Below are positions 1 through 12,124 of a stretch of DNA of 64,000 bases, piece after piece. Each line of letters starts with the position of its first letter. Within the stretch, counting starts at the first letter, position 1. Position numbers and translations under genes: made by a program. Under the pieces are notes generated by a model. The model was given only the letters and a program-made list of their open reading frames with translations, ran no database searches and was not told the DNA's origin. The stretch covers positions 372,001-436,000 of the forward strand of contig MCFL01000013.1 in the NCBI GenBank assembly GCA_002102555.1, in the 5' to 3' direction. Origin of the DNA: Catenaria anguillulae PL171 (Eukaryota; Blastocladiomycota; Blastocladiomycetes; Blastocladiales; Catenariaceae).

Positions 1-406
1 CCCAGATATGCTTCCTGGAACCCAGCTCATCAACGTGGCCAAGCGGCGGCTCGTTTACGAGGTCATTCACGACGTGCTTCAATATCAGGACGAAGAATAT
101 CGCTTTGCGCAGGTCGCCGACATGCAGCGACAGATTGCATTCTGCTACCTGCCCGTGGATCTCACCGAAGAGCAGCTCTTTCAATGGAGTTTGGCGATCG
201 AGCCGCGTGGGTGGGACGGCGTTTCTCCGCTCCCTGAGCCAAACCTGGGCCATCATCAGTCTCAGCAGCGGGTGGTGTCAACTTCGGTACTAGCCGACCA
301 GATGCATTCCGAGTCATCTTCACAGCCGTTAAAGCCGGCAGCTGGGACGGTCAAGTCTGCTTCAAGTACGGCATCATCGCCACATCAGCAACCCCTCAAT
401 CTGTGA
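1..406 (+). CDS. RasGEF (CDC25-type) catalytic domain, C-terminal end, partial
   Basis: The open frame enters from the left edge (codon phase starts at base 2) and ends with TGA at 404-406. The first ~65 residues match the end of a RasGEF domain: a stretch like INVAKRRLVYEVIHDVLQYQ (family: NFxKRRkxxEIIxxIxxYQ) followed by EEQLFQWSLAIEPR, the well known EEqLyxlSlkiEPR ending. RasGEFs load GTP on Ras-family GTPases at membranes. After the domain a Ser/Gln/Pro-rich tail of ~65 residues follows. The last codons overlap a good splice donor (GTGAGT at 402-407), so the true 3' end could lie in a further exon and the TGA could be intronic. The N-terminal part (RasGEFN, possible SH3) is outside the window. 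Family is firm, the end point is not. Confidence 0.75.
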   Translation, partial: PDMLPGTQLINVAKRRLVYEVIHDVLQYQDEEYRFAQVADMQRQIAFCYLPVDLTEEQLFQWSLAIEPRGWDGVSPLPEPNLGHHQSQQRVVSTSVLADQMHSESSSQPLKPAAGTVKSASSTASSPHQQPLNL

Positions 407-508
407 GTGCCGGCAACTGGTTTTTTTTTGCTCCAGTTAATGTTTTCTGGACGCTGCCAATGTTTTTCTAATGCGCTGTACGACAATATAGTTTTGTGTA
501 TTTCTCTA

Positions 509-3500
509 TCACAAGGAACCCTCTTGTGGTCGGCCGGACAGCTCAGGTCGAGATTCTTGCCCAACGTCAGTAGGCAATTCAGAGTCGCTCACATCTTGCA
601 CTTGGGGGAGCTGTTGAGTTGCGGGAAGACATCGGGACGGCCGCCGAGATGGTGAGGGTGGGTCGAGAGGCAATCGCAGTCCCCCGCCTCCGCCTCCTTC
701 CGCATCCTGCCCGGCTGGCCGCTGAAGAGAACGGGTTGGACTGGTCACCGAACCAGCTGAGACGCTTGATGTTCGCGGCAGCGTCCTGGTTTGTTTCTGC
801 CCAGTTGTACCAGCCGCACCAGCGATGGTGTCGACAGACGCTTGCATCAATCCCTGAACAACAAGCAGTGCGCATCCCTCGAGCATGAGAAGCTGAAATT
901 GGTCGAATGAGGAATGCGAAGCTACAAAAAGGTGGTGCATTATGCCAGCTGGTCCCCGTGTAACATCTTGAAGGAGCCAACTTGCCTCTGAACTCGAAAG
1001 TGCGCCTTGTTGCTCCAAGTCAACAATCCATTGGGTCATGGTGCGAGCTGATGCCTTGCTGTACACTGCCATATGATCCTCTTCAGAGCTCTCTCGAGAC
1101 AGAGACGTAGAAGACTTTGAACCAGGGCTACACACAACAAATGGATGTGAATCATGAGCGAGTGTGCTGGAAAAGAACAAGACTCCAACGTAAATACTTG
1201 AATCGCCTCTGAAACATGCGTGCGATCTTTGCAACTCGGTTCATGCTGTGAGGAGTTGGCATAAAGATCCGAGCATGTCGTCGGCGAAACGCAATCAGCC
1301 CACAGACGAGAATCGCAGCCCAGGCACTCAAGAGCGCCAGTGTTGGGAACATGGGATCAGACACTTCAAAGATGAACGTTACAAGCACGACAACTGCCGT
1401 TGAAAGGCACAGGCAAAGTGCCGTGACTGCCTCGAGCCCGATTCAGAATGTTTTTCAAGTGCTCGGAGCGGGAAGAATCATCATTACGTACGCTTGACAA
1501 TGGGATACCATGGAACGCGGCAAGGATTCTTGACGGCCACCAACAGCATGAGCGCCAGAATCATTGCGACGTTGATGAGCAATGGTGTCAGGGAGACTCG
1601 AGGGAATATAATCGGGAGATAGATGAGCGTGATTCGTATCACGTTCGACATGACGTTCATTCTCGCGTCCACACCGAGGTCGAGCTCAGGCTCAATCCGC
1701 TGCCAAACTTGACTGCACAGAACGACCCTGCAGGAATAAGAGCAGATGAGTGAAATGGCTCTCTCAACATTGTTTGGCCAACAGTTCTAACGTACATGGG
1801 AAGATACATGACCAGCACCACCGTCGCCACAATTGCCGTTGCCAAATGTGGCCCATCCCATGCTTGACCAATGCAGTCGTGAAACAAAAAACACTCGCTG
1901 TTGGTGCATGCGACACGGAATATCCCAACCAAGCCTTGGACAACGAGTACGAGAGCTAGGTTCCCAACTATCGGCAAGTAAGATGTGCCAAGCGAAATGA
2001 GTGTTGGCACTTTGCGCTGGAGCTTTGACAGGGTGGGCTGATGGAGCACAATGAGAGCAATGAGGATCCAGACGAAGGCAAATGCTGACGCGATTGGGGC
2101 AAGGATTGTCCCACCCACACTGCGCCAGGGCGGGTACACTGCATCGAGAACCTTACCGATCCATGGCACCTCGCCATACTTTCATTCACAGAATCTTGCT
2201 GGGGTAAGTCTACGTTGCCAAGAGAATGGGCGACTACATGCATACGTACCATGAACAGCATGCACAGCTCGTACGCATCCGCAAAAATGGTAACGAGCGC
2301 AACTCGATTGGACGAACTGTCCCTGATGAGCGGCCCTTTGGCCTGCTTCTTGATTGGCCCTCCCATGTGGTGCTGGCTGAGTGACATGGACGAGGCGGCA
2401 ATAATGCTCTTTCGCCGCTTTCGATACTCCACAGCAAAGATAACCAAGGCGGACAAGTAGACGGAGCTGAGCGTGAGTACAATTGCAATGGCGTAGAACC
2501 ACGCGCCAAACAAGTGCACGCGCCGGGCCCGCGAAAACTTTTCCCAGACACCGCGGCCATATTCCTGGCGAATAGCGCACTTGGATTTTGGCATTCGCAG
2601 GGCCACTGACTCTGGCGTTCCACAGGTTGGGTACGTGTACATGGACATTGAGAGTTGTGATGCGGACGAGGCCAGGTTTGTGACAAAGACGGCGGAAGAG
2701 CCCTGCCGACACGCTCTACCGCCACCGGTTGATGCATTCGAGTCCAAGTAAGGACCAAACGGCATCATGTAGACTTGAAATTGCTGTGAAAAGGAAAATG
2801 CACGCAAAAAATCTGAGCCAGTGAATGGGAACGAGATGCGACTGACCCCTTGAATGAGTAGATTCGCAGTTGCGAAACCTTGTGCGAAATGAGAATCGGC
2901 AACGTTAGTCGGCTGCAAGGCAGCAGTAGCCGCCTGGTCAATGTCCGAAAAGTACTGGCTGCACTTTTCGCACAACTGACGAGCCTCGGGCGGTGGGATA
3001 ATGTCTGCCTGAATGAGGCTTGGCCAGCCATTTGTTTGGTTGACTTGTCGAGCGTCAAGATAAGAACCGATGGCAATAGGAATATCAGGCGATATCAGTG
3101 AAAGGGCGGCGCCAAACGACTGCAGTTGGGCTGCCGGAGGAGCACACAAGGATGACTGATTGCACTGGACCCTCAAAGCGCTCCTCATCCACCAAAGTCA
3201 TGTTTGACAACAGAAGTGAAAGCTGATTTGAGGTTGGGACACTTGGCAAAAAATGGACAAACTTTGCGGGCGTCGCCAGTGTCTCGAATGCCACTTGTGC
3301 TTGTGCGCATGCGTCATGAAATGCACTGGGTGCCGAGTCAAGAATGCATATCAGCCCGACCCGCTGATGTGACCGAGTAATGAAGAGATGATCCAAAAGC
3401 GCATAAAACTCGACCAGCCATGGAGACCGGTGAGGGACGAGTTGAGCGAGCTTGACATCCGTGAGTGCGCTACTCCCTCCCAATGCACCAACAACAGGCA

Positions 3501-5211
3501 GACCCCGGACGGATTTGAGAAATGCCAGCACTTGGTCGGTGGTTCCTACCGATGGTGGCAATCCGATTATGCCAGTCACTGAGTACTCGTCCAAGAGTCG
3601 ATCCAAGAGCGCAGTTTGGTACTTTGACCAAGTGCTCGTCGTTGCATTGAATGTCGGATTCCATGGTGGAGACGCTGGCGCGGATGCTTCAACATTGAGC
3701 AGCTCGACACGCCGGCCCTGTACCCCGCCGCCGAATGTATTTGCGAGCAATAAGCCCGCCTTGACTCCAGCCACAAACTTGGAGTATCCTGCAACATCAG
3801 ATGCCGAAGAGCGGGAGTCGAGTGCCACGCTCGGGTGAGCCCAAATAATGGGCGGCTTGACGGAACCAACAGGCATGAAACATGAAGCGGGCCATGGAGC
3901 GACGGCTGTTGCAACGCCTTCGTTGCTGATGGGTTCCCAGCCGGTTGCGGTCGCCTTGACCATCCAAACTTGCCGCATTCCTTGGTTACATCCCGGTCCA
4001 GTTGAAGATACATTGAAATATGGACCGATGCAACGTCGTACGTAGAAAAGACGTTCGTGTTGTACACGACAGACATGAAAGAGGACGGCGTGACTGGGAG
4101 ACGGCTGTCGTGACGGGACAGAATTTGCGCAACAACAAGACCGTTCAGATAGCCTTGAAGGGCCATGTGGTCGCGAACTGCACCTGCAGGACCGTAGCGC
4201 AACATAACATCATGGAATCGCTCACTGAGTGGGGAAGCAACGTTGGGGTCAGGCGTTGTGCGAATTGCCAAAATGTTCGAGTAGTCCGCACCTGGCCCTA
4301 GTGTGTTGGCCAGGCTTGGCAGACTGCACACTGAGATCAAGATGAATGTGGTGGCGTATTGAGTCCTTTGCTGAAAGCCTCTGATGAGCACTTGGAGCGA
4401 GCGTGGAATGTTGTGTGAGTTTGCCGATGGGTACACAATGTTTGCAACCACTGGAAACGAGAGATCACGCACATCCTGCCTCGATACATAGACCAACAAA
4501 CACCACAGTTTGTGGCAGCTTCGGCTTGGAAAACAGCGAGTTCAATGCGGCCGTCACGTCGTATGTATTGCGCTCGTACGAGGCGACTGAATGTGGGTCA
4601 AAGCCGATCTGCTTCAGAAACGCGATTCCAGCCAATGCTGGCGGGCGGCCAAACCCATCGTTGACGTATACGACGCTGATTCGGCTATGCATCAATGTTC
4701 CCACAGAATACTTGATCATGACCCGAACCTGATCGTCGTACGAAGCCATGTTGTTGATGACATACGGGTCAAACGGCGTGCGAATCGCTTGTGCACCGGT
4801 CGCTGGGAACATGATGGGCACACCCGCCGCACGCGCCAATGGAAGCGAGCTGATGACCGAGTCGGTTCCTGAGGATGCAAAGAGAGCCGTGACGTTATAG
4901 TCCCGCAAAAGCAAACGAGTGTTTTCAACCGCCCGGGTTGCGTTGTATTGGTCATCCAAGGCAATGAATTGGAGAGGAACACCGCGGTAGCCGCCGCCGG
5001 TTGCGGCATTGTATTCAGCAAAGGCAGCACGGACTCCATTGTGATAGGCGACGACTGTCGGTCCTGAGGAGGTGGTGAGGTCGGCGGAGGTGGCGAAGAC
5101 AATTGTGGAAGCGTGGCAGCCAATGTTGTAGGCGATCAAATGGATGAAGATGACATGAAGATACAAGTTGGAAAGGCAGATCATGGTAAAATGCGTATTG
5201 TAATCATGCAA
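509..5211 (-). CDS. Large receptor-like membrane protein with two tandem periplasmic-binding (ANF/Leu-binding) domains and a multi-pass C-terminal half
   Basis: Exons by GT-AG sites: complement of 509-1166, 1216-1426, 1492-1727, 1796-2178, 2250-4450, 4494-5211, about 1470 codons. A signal peptide follows Met10 (MICLSNLYLHVIFIHLIAYN). Two type-1 periplasmic-binding folds follow. The first starts STIVFATSADLTTSSGP. The second is entered after a CNQGMRQVWM motif. About 8-9 hydrophobic segments come next, the first being FYAIAIVLTLSSVYLSALVI, one loop being Cys/Trp-rich (CTNSECFLFHDC), then a Ser/Gly-rich cytosolic tail. The membrane half does not look like a plain 7TM_3 core. It recalls the 'tiny macrocysts' (TmcB-type) proteins common in zoosporic fungi and amoebae, which is a tentative match. 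The reading frame slips near 4035-4060 and near 3125-3135 without an intron that keeps the fold, and the two slips cancel in total length. Ligand unknown. Confidence 0.65.
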
Positions 5212-5494
5212 ATGCTTTATGTCATGGATTGGCTGTTCGAGTTGTAAGACTGGCGGGGCAGCGTTTCATCCTCAAAAATTTGCCAGTGGGAGCAATGAAT
5301 CACGAACTGGTGTGGACAGAGGCACTGGTACTACCTAGTTGAGAAAGTTGAGAACCGATCACGAATGCCACTGCCAAGTATATCCAGTGCAAAGTGAAGG
5401 AGACCCGCGGATAGCATGAGGTGTATGGAGAATGGAAAGCAAAACACAAGATGACATAAACAATGCACAAATAAGAAGGGGATCTCGTCTCAAC

Positions 5495-7604
5495 TCAAAC
5501 ATGCCGCTTTGGCGACCTCGATCTCGACCTTGCCCGTTCATCTGCCCTCCCTGTAACCTCCTTGACCTCTGCAATTGGCGATCTCTGCGGTGGAGTAGGA
5601 GATACGGTCGCCCGCCCCGATGACGACGACGGGGACGACGGGGACGAGCCAGCCATAGCGACGGGCACCTCGCGCACCCTGACCTTTGCCGGGGCTTTCC
5701 CATATCCATAATCGCCCGCAGTCCTTGATGGATCCAACTTTTGAACCTTGCTCCTGTCCACACGACTTGCAAAGAGGTGCGCATCCAAATCGCGTGGAGC
5801 AAACACCTGGACCAACCCTGGATGAATCTGCGCGACCACCGACCCATACGTGGCGGGCTCGCCATCCACCACGACATGTCCTTTGGGCCGACACTTTGCC
5901 CACCGCGCATCATCCTTTGCCAACCCGCGACCGTCATACACAAACTCCGAATGGCCATGATGCACGAGGGGATCTGCCGACCCAAACCGGTCCACGGGTA
6001 AGTCTGCCGGATAATGCTCGGCAAACGCCTCGGGCGCGGCCGCCGGATGCATGGGCTCAATGTAAACTGCGGCTGCGGGCGTAATGGCATACGGCTCGAG
6101 ATGCGCGATTTGGCCGCTCGACTGGTCCAGGAACGTGCCCAGCAGCTCCCAAGGCGAAATCTTGTGTGCAGTCACCAGGTGCATGACCCATTGTCGGGTT
6201 GGGCCAGCGGACATCCGTTGAAGTCGGTCGACAAGTGCGGCAGGTTGTGCACATTGACCATAATGAATTGGTCGGGAGGATGCATGGTCCAACCGGGTGC
6301 AGTGCCCGACACGATCTTGGAGCGTGGCATGTGGATGAGTCCAGCGCCATCGCCGCTGGCAGCGGCGGCAAGTGCGGTTGGCAAGTCTTCGGGCCGCACG
6401 TATCCAATACGCACGCCATACGGGATCTGGGCAAACATGCGGTACAGAGCCCACACGTCGGTGCGCAAGGACCCGAGCGCACGCAACACCTCGGATTCGA
6501 TATCGAGATCAGCCAGCCAACCATGCGTGATACTCAAGTGCGTCCACCCATGTTCGACCTTGTTGCCGTACTGCTCGGCAACGTCTGCACGAGGCGTGAT
6601 ACGGTACTCGATCATGTCGAATGGCCGCGTCCAGCCCTTGACTGCGCAGTGGATGGAAATTTCGGCGGGCGTCATGTTGAGTGAGGCGGCGAGGCCGTTG
6701 CCGGTTCCAGCTCCAACGTGTGCGATCGGGAATCGGGACGCACGAGCGAGCGGCTCGGTCGAGTGGGCGAGAAGACCGTTCCAAAACTCGTGAACGATGC
6801 CATCACCACCGACCAGAAGTGCACCAGAATAATCGGCAAGTGGAAGGTCGCGGGCAAGTTCAGTGGCGTGATGCGGCCGTTGAGAAACTAAGTGTCGACC
6901 GAACGCTTAGCACACGGTGTACGGTGATGACGAGACAGAGAGAAAAGATAACAGTGGCGTACTTGCGACATCACACTTGATACCGGCAATAGTCAGCATG
7001 GGCCGAACAATCTTTTCGAGCAAGCGCTGCCCGTGCCTGGCGCCAGAATTCGGGTTGACAACCACAAAAAGGCGCTTTGCATCGTGACCTGCCACGCCGA
7101 GCCAATCGCGCAACACTCGGCGAGCCTCGCCAGCCTTTTCCTGCGACTCTGCGACAAATGTCCACGACTGCAGCTTGGGCGCATCCTTGTCGACGGTCGG
7201 TCGCTTAGCACCCTTTGCTGCACCCGTTGGCGAAGCACATGAATAGCAATGGAGCGGTTGGCACCGGCGTCCAGCTCGTCGACGGATTCCAACGCGGCGG
7301 CCGTGTGCGAGAGGCGGTTGCGGCAAATGTTGCGTGGGAAGGGCGTGCCACCGCGAGCGGCGCGAGTCACCGACAAGGTCCATTCGGCAGGGATGATGGC
7401 AATGGGTTTGCTTGAGCTGTTGCCGTTGGTGGTTCCGTTGGCGACGGGGGAAACGGTGACAAAATGACGGACGGTGTCCCCGTTGGCGCTGGCATTGGAG
7501 GATGAAGCCTGATCAGGCTGGGACACGAGGTTCAACCAGACGGGCGTGCGCTTGCCCAGGAGCGTGACGAGCGTCAAGTGGATGGTGGCCTGGTGATTGC
7601 TCAT
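5495..7604 (-). CDS. Long-chain-base / sphingosine kinase (DAG-kinase catalytic family), copy 1
   Basis: Two exons, complement of 5495-6887 and 6963-7604, 75-bp intron. The protein has the LCB-kinase layout: N-terminal region, nucleotide loop FVVVNPNSGARHGQ, substrate/ATP motif LLVGGDGIVHEFWNGL, then GAGTGNGLAASLN, and the C-terminal VDGEPATYGSVVAQIHPGL found at the end of sphingosine kinases. It should phosphorylate sphingoid bases to their 1-phosphates at membranes. A second copy lies at 43825-45773 and aligns along its length, including the intron after the 'D(V)' that precedes ATEL. Two single-base slips are seen, near 7205-7235 (a G-run) and near 6187-6190 (a G-run), where the paralogue aligns straight through. 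Restoring one base at each gives a total divisible by three (~678 residues). A 35-bp intron could replace the first slip; nothing replaces the second. Confidence 0.8.
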
Positions 7605-8601
7605 GGTGTTGGCTGTGGTGCGAAGAACTCGTTCCCATCACATGTGTACATAAACATTGGCCGACGTTCGTCGGGTCGTTGGGCTTGGCGAGGACCTCAC
7701 TGCTTACGTTTGCGATTGCGGCGGGCACTCGGCCGTGTATAAGTATTGATTCGTCAACAGGTATCCGCCCGCTCCACTGCACAGCATGTTTGTGGGCCGC
7801 CGGTGGCCCATTCCGTCATGTGGGTCGTCCTTCAACGTTAACTTGAAGTTGTGGCGTTTTGTCTCGGATGAAATTTTCGCTCGTGCGCGCGCACTCGGTC
7901 CATTCTGCTTCATTTGGATGTTTATTGCATCCCATCTGACATCCGAGCGAGTCCATGCATTCAATTCATCTCGTCGCCATTCGTGACAACGTTGGCCACT
8001 GCACAGGTCATATACTTAGTAGGTTTTGGAGCTTCCCCAACATTAATGACGCAGCTACGCTTCCCATCATTCGCCTTGATTGAAATTTCACCTCGGAACC
8101 GTGAGTTTGCCTGTTTCAGTTTGCTGCCAACACGGCAGACACAGTCCGTCGGTACCACTGGCAACCGCTGTTGAGGCTGAGCTCAGCCTCAATCCATCCC
8201 AATGACTAAAGTACGACATAGCCGGCACTGTTGACCAGCCGAACGATGGAATACGGAAGCTCCTCTTCCTGGCAGCCGGCGGCGGAACGTCTCGTTCGCT
8301 GCGCTTAAATTCACCGCGGCAGTCATCGTGAAGTGGAGTGCCGGTTGATTGCTGGCGTGCCACACCCAAACTCGGACGAATCCAAGCAGCACAATTCACC
8401 ACTACCTACATCGCAATGACTGACATGCCATACTCGATGCACTTGCTTGTTGCTTGACCAATTCACCGCTTTGTCGAGTTTGGCTTGAACTCCCACTTGT
8501 TGTGACCACAATTCGACCGTCGCCTGTCACCTCGAGTGTCTCCTCAACGTCTCCTGATCATCCCATTCATACACAAGCAGCCAGGAACACTTGACCAAAC
8601 C
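7605..8601. other. Intergenic, shared upstream region of two divergent genes
   Basis: The region separates the start of the minus-strand lipid kinase from the plus-strand PIG-H gene. Short open frames occur on both strands but none has recognisable domain content, codon consistency or splice support. I see no RNA gene or repeat here. It probably holds the 5' regions of both neighbours. Confidence 0.5.
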
Positions 8602-9485
8602 ATGGACTCGGAAGCGCCAGAGACAGCTGGCCCACTCCATGGCCATGCCAAACTACGCTCATCCATCGTCGAATTGGATCTCGGCCGAAACCACAAGGAC
8701 CCGGATCAACGTCCCGGCCATTCAGTTGTCCAAGTCATGGGACAGCCTGGAACCGCTTCCTCGCAAGTGCAAAACCGAGTTTACATTGTTTCGCCGCGAC
8801 ATCGCCGCCGGTCTTGGCAGATGCTCGCTTCAACTTTACTCTCCCTCGTGATTCTCTCACTTTGGACGCTTGCTGCTGGCCGATCGAGGGCATGGACAAT
8901 GACTTACATTGTTCGACCTGTGGTTGCCCTTGTCGTTGCGTGGGTATACACAAGATGGCAAGCGGGCAGAGCCATTGTTGCTGGTATGTGAACACCCATC
9001 TTCACCTCACACATCCTGGCACTTATGTGTCCCACTTCGCCCCATTCCACAGAGAAGTTGACCATTGTTCGAGACGTGGGGTTTCAATCCGAATCCGTCT
9101 TGCATAACGGATCTTCAACACATCATCTGTTTTTACCCATGGCAAGCATTCGCAGCATATTCATTCATGAGGTCATGTCTCGATGGCGCTTCAAGTTCGT
9201 CCTAGCTGTTGCATTGTCGGATGCTGACCGCCCGATTCAGCTCCTGTTTGACGTATGTCCACACTTGGGGCACCTTGTTCAAACTGACGGCTGGTTGACT
9301 TGATCGCACACTTTGCGCAGACCCAGGAATTGCGACTGTGGCAACTGCAGGCCTTGTACAATGGTGCGCCTGTTTCTTTCCCGGGTTTCTATCTTGACGC
9401 AGCTGACACTCCCATGACACGTCGTTTAGACATTATGGACTCATTTCAACTGGATCAAATCGGTCAAGTGCCAGTCGACTCGTAG
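8602..9485 (+). CDS. PIG-H / GPI15-like subunit of GPI N-acetylglucosaminyltransferase
   Basis: Exons 8602-8983, 9053-9252 and 9321-9485 join in frame to 248 residues. Residues ~75-115 hold two adjacent hydrophobic segments (LASTLLSLVILSLWTLAAGR and TYIVRPVVALVVAWVYTR), the hairpin expected of PIG-H. Exon 2 carries the family core: EKLTIVRDVGFQSES, then a FLPMASIRSIFIHEV stretch and a KFVLAVALSD-PIQLLF strand, matching the PIG-H consensus ESLLviRdlGVQ...FIPlsxIxDivINE. The enzyme complex on the cytosolic face of the ER makes GlcNAc-PI, the first GPI-anchor intermediate; PIG-H is an accessory subunit. The Met at 8602 is chosen because it is the first ATG in frame after a promoter-like stretch. 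No frame problems. Confidence 0.8.
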
Positions 9486-9565
9486 ATCACATACATGTGC
9501 GATACCGATATGTACAGTCGGCAACCGTCAAGTTATACATACATCACAGCTCCCGCAGCCTTGCT

Positions 9566-11405
9566 TCACACGCCCACTGCAGCCAATCCGGCGGCGCCTG
9601 CGCTCGCTAGAGTGATTGCAACCCACGCCCAAGTTCCATGGACAGCCTTGCCGGAGGCAGCTGCCGACCGATTCGACGATTCCCGAACACGGCCCGGCGA
9701 ACTGTTCCCGGCCTGTCCTTGGGCACCCCCACCAGCAGCCCCGTTCCTATTCGGACCCGCACGGCTTCTGTCATCATCGTCATCATCATTGTCATTGTCG
9801 TCGTTTCCATCCTGTGCGACCACCGCCCGCGTTGCCTTTGCGCCCGCACGCCTGCTTGCTGTGGCAGACGGGGCACGCGCCGGCGGGGATTTCTTACCAG
9901 AAGCACGTCCGCCGTTGAGTGCCGGATCCAAGAACAAGAGCAGGTTTGGCGCGCCGCGCAAGTCGCCCTTGACCGCGTCACGCGTGGCCGTGTCCTTGAT
10001 GCGTTTGATGGCGTCGGCCGCGCTCATGCCTTGGCCCATGAGCGTGGCGACGGCGCCAGCAACAAATGGCGAGCTCTACATTGGGAGGGGGGGGGGGGTG
10101 CATGCACGTGTGAGCGGAGAAATTGGTGATGTTTGTGGCACAGTTGGTACAGGTGACAGGAATACACGCACCATGCTCGTTCCCGTCTTGACCTTTGTGC
10201 CTTGGCCGACATTGCTCGCAGCCGTGATTTGAAATCCAGGGCTGAACAGGTCAACGCAATTGCCGAAGTTACTCGACCGGACCAAGGAATCGTTTCTCGC
10301 GTTCGAGTTGCCCACGGTGACTGCCTCGGGCACAAACGCGGGCGACCGAGTGCACGCGTCGCTGGCCTGGTTTCCAGCCGCCACCACTACGGCACGCCAT
10401 CGTTGACGAGCGATTGAATGGCACGCTGAGCCGTTTCGCCACGGTTGCGAGCCGTGCGCGCTCCTGAAAGCGACATGTTGATCACGGCCGGCCGTTTACG
10501 CTCGCGCATTTGGCGCGTGACCTCCTCGAGCCCACGCAAAAAGCTCACGTTGTTTGTACGGTTGGTGGCAAAGATCTTGATGCCGCGGATTTCGCTGGCG
10601 CGGGCAATCCCGAATTGCGCGCCGGCGGCGCAGGATGCGACGTGGGTGCCATGGCCAGATCCGTTGTCTGTTCAACACACATTCGCGGGCAGGGCGAGTC
10701 AGCGATTTGTTGATGATGGATGGAACGAAAAAGGCAGCGTACCGTTTGCGCCTTCGCCAGTCAAGTCGACCAGGTTGGCACGGCCGGTAAAGTCTGGGTG
10801 GTTGATGTTGACCCCAGAGTCAATGACAAAGATGTCAACACCTTTACCGGCGTTGGGTGAGAATTCGAAGGTTCCGTCGAGACCGGCTCGGCTGTCAATG
10901 CGGTCTGAAATTGTCATAAATCAGTCCCCGTTCAATGAAGCATGTCTAGGTTTGGGAACGAACACGTACCCAATCCAGCTGGTGCATTCTGTTGCGTGTC
11001 TTCCAACCACATGTCCATCTCGCCCTCCACTGTTGAAACGGCGTCCAGCTTGTTCAAGTTTGTCCGCAACTGCTCATCGCCCGCCGGCATCACCAGCGCA
11101 CGAAACGAGCTTCCGATTTCCATGACCCGAGGGCGCATGGCATCGGCAGCTTTGGGGCCAGCAGGTTGCTTTGACCCGCCAGACGCGGTCGGGGAAAGCG
11201 AGGCAAGTTTGGCCGCATTAAACTCTTGGTACGTCTTGGCGATAGTGGAGACTGCGGCCGCCGAATCGTGTTTGCTGTTGATTTCGATGATCCAAGACCG
11301 TTGACGAGGTGCCTTTGGTTGAGCCTGGACGCTGGTACTGGCAGAGAGCGTCACCAGCAGCAACACCGCAAGCGCCAGCGCTGCGACACGAGGTGATTGA
11401 TACAT
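9566..11405 (-). CDS. Secreted subtilisin-like serine protease (S8A) with hydrophobic C-terminal tail
   Basis: Reading from Met at 11405 gives a signal peptide (VAALALAVLLLVTLSASTSV), an I9-type inhibitor propeptide (~residues 30-140) and a subtilase domain. Catalytic Asp is in FVIDSGVNINHPDF, His in NGSGHGTHVASC, the oxyanion region in VVVAAGNQASDACTRSPA, and Ser in GTSMSSPFVAG, the last formed across an intron that ends ...TGTAG-like just before 10077. The exon switches near 10940-10965, 10677-10740 and 10078-10170 have GT-AG ends. After the domain comes an acidic Asn/Asp run, then a Ser/Gly-rich linker and a final hydrophobic segment (WVAITLASAGAAGLAAV) with no charged tail, which is what a GPI-attachment signal looks like. 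About 535 residues. A longer start at 11462 is possible but would bury the signal peptide. Confidence 0.85.
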
Positions 11406-11462
11406 GACACGAACGGATGTGGACTCCTGTGGTTCTCTTGATTCTGTATAAAGTTGCTTCAT

Positions 11463-12124
11463 AGAAATACAGAAAAACAGCTATGGGCAAACCAAGCTGG
11501 TCGGTGTGTTGTTCCAGAACGGCGGGCGAACTGATCTTGTATGAACGGAAAACTTTCAGTGCGGATGACTGCATCATGTAGAGGAGCCGGCTTCCCGTGA
11601 ATACAACGTGGTGCATCATATCCTCTGGACACTGGGTGCCTTCAGGAGCCATAGCCACATAACTCGTCCTCATGGAAGTTCGGGTACTTGGCCGGGGTAC
11701 TCATGAAGGATGTGGCTGGCACTTGTGGCGACGTGGCTATTCAATGGTGCCCTCTGTCTCACACACAACACACGCGTTCAAGAGAGGTGATCGCGAATTG
11801 GCTTGACTGAAGTCAATACCATAGCAAGCTCGCTTTTTCATGGTTGGGGGTGGAGGCTTTGGTGTGCTCTAGCGGGGTTATCATTTGAGAACCTGCATGC
11901 ATGGACCAATACCTGCTCAATCACTTTCTACCAGACGGTGTGCTCCTTCCAGTTCCCAGTACATCTGTCATGTAAGCCTGAGATTGAACCTCTGATGTCG
12001 TCGCCATGAGGGAGGGAAATCAAGTCAGGAAATACCATGCTAGAGATAATGACACTTGACGGCGAGGACAGTTACAACGACAGCATTGGAAAACAGTCAA
12101 ACATCCCCCAACAAACAGCACTGC
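11463..12124. other. Intergenic between tandem minus-strand genes
   Basis: About 660 bp between the 5'-nucleotidase stop and the subtilase start. It should contain the 3' region of one gene and the promoter of the other (both on the minus strand). No convincing coding stretch, repeat or RNA gene seen. Confidence 0.5.

Noticed and set aside
3080-3190. 46-bp GT-AG intron as an explanation for the receptor frame change
   Set aside because: It keeps the phase but deletes a strand and helix that fit the binding fold well; an indel explains the data better, though it is not excluded.
10080-10099. G-run near 10090 as a regulatory or frameshift site
   Set aside because: It lies inside the last subtilase intron and needs no special explanation.
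10445-11125. Long plus-strand frame of 226 codons
   Set aside because: It is antisense to the subtilase catalytic domain, whose motifs explain the region.
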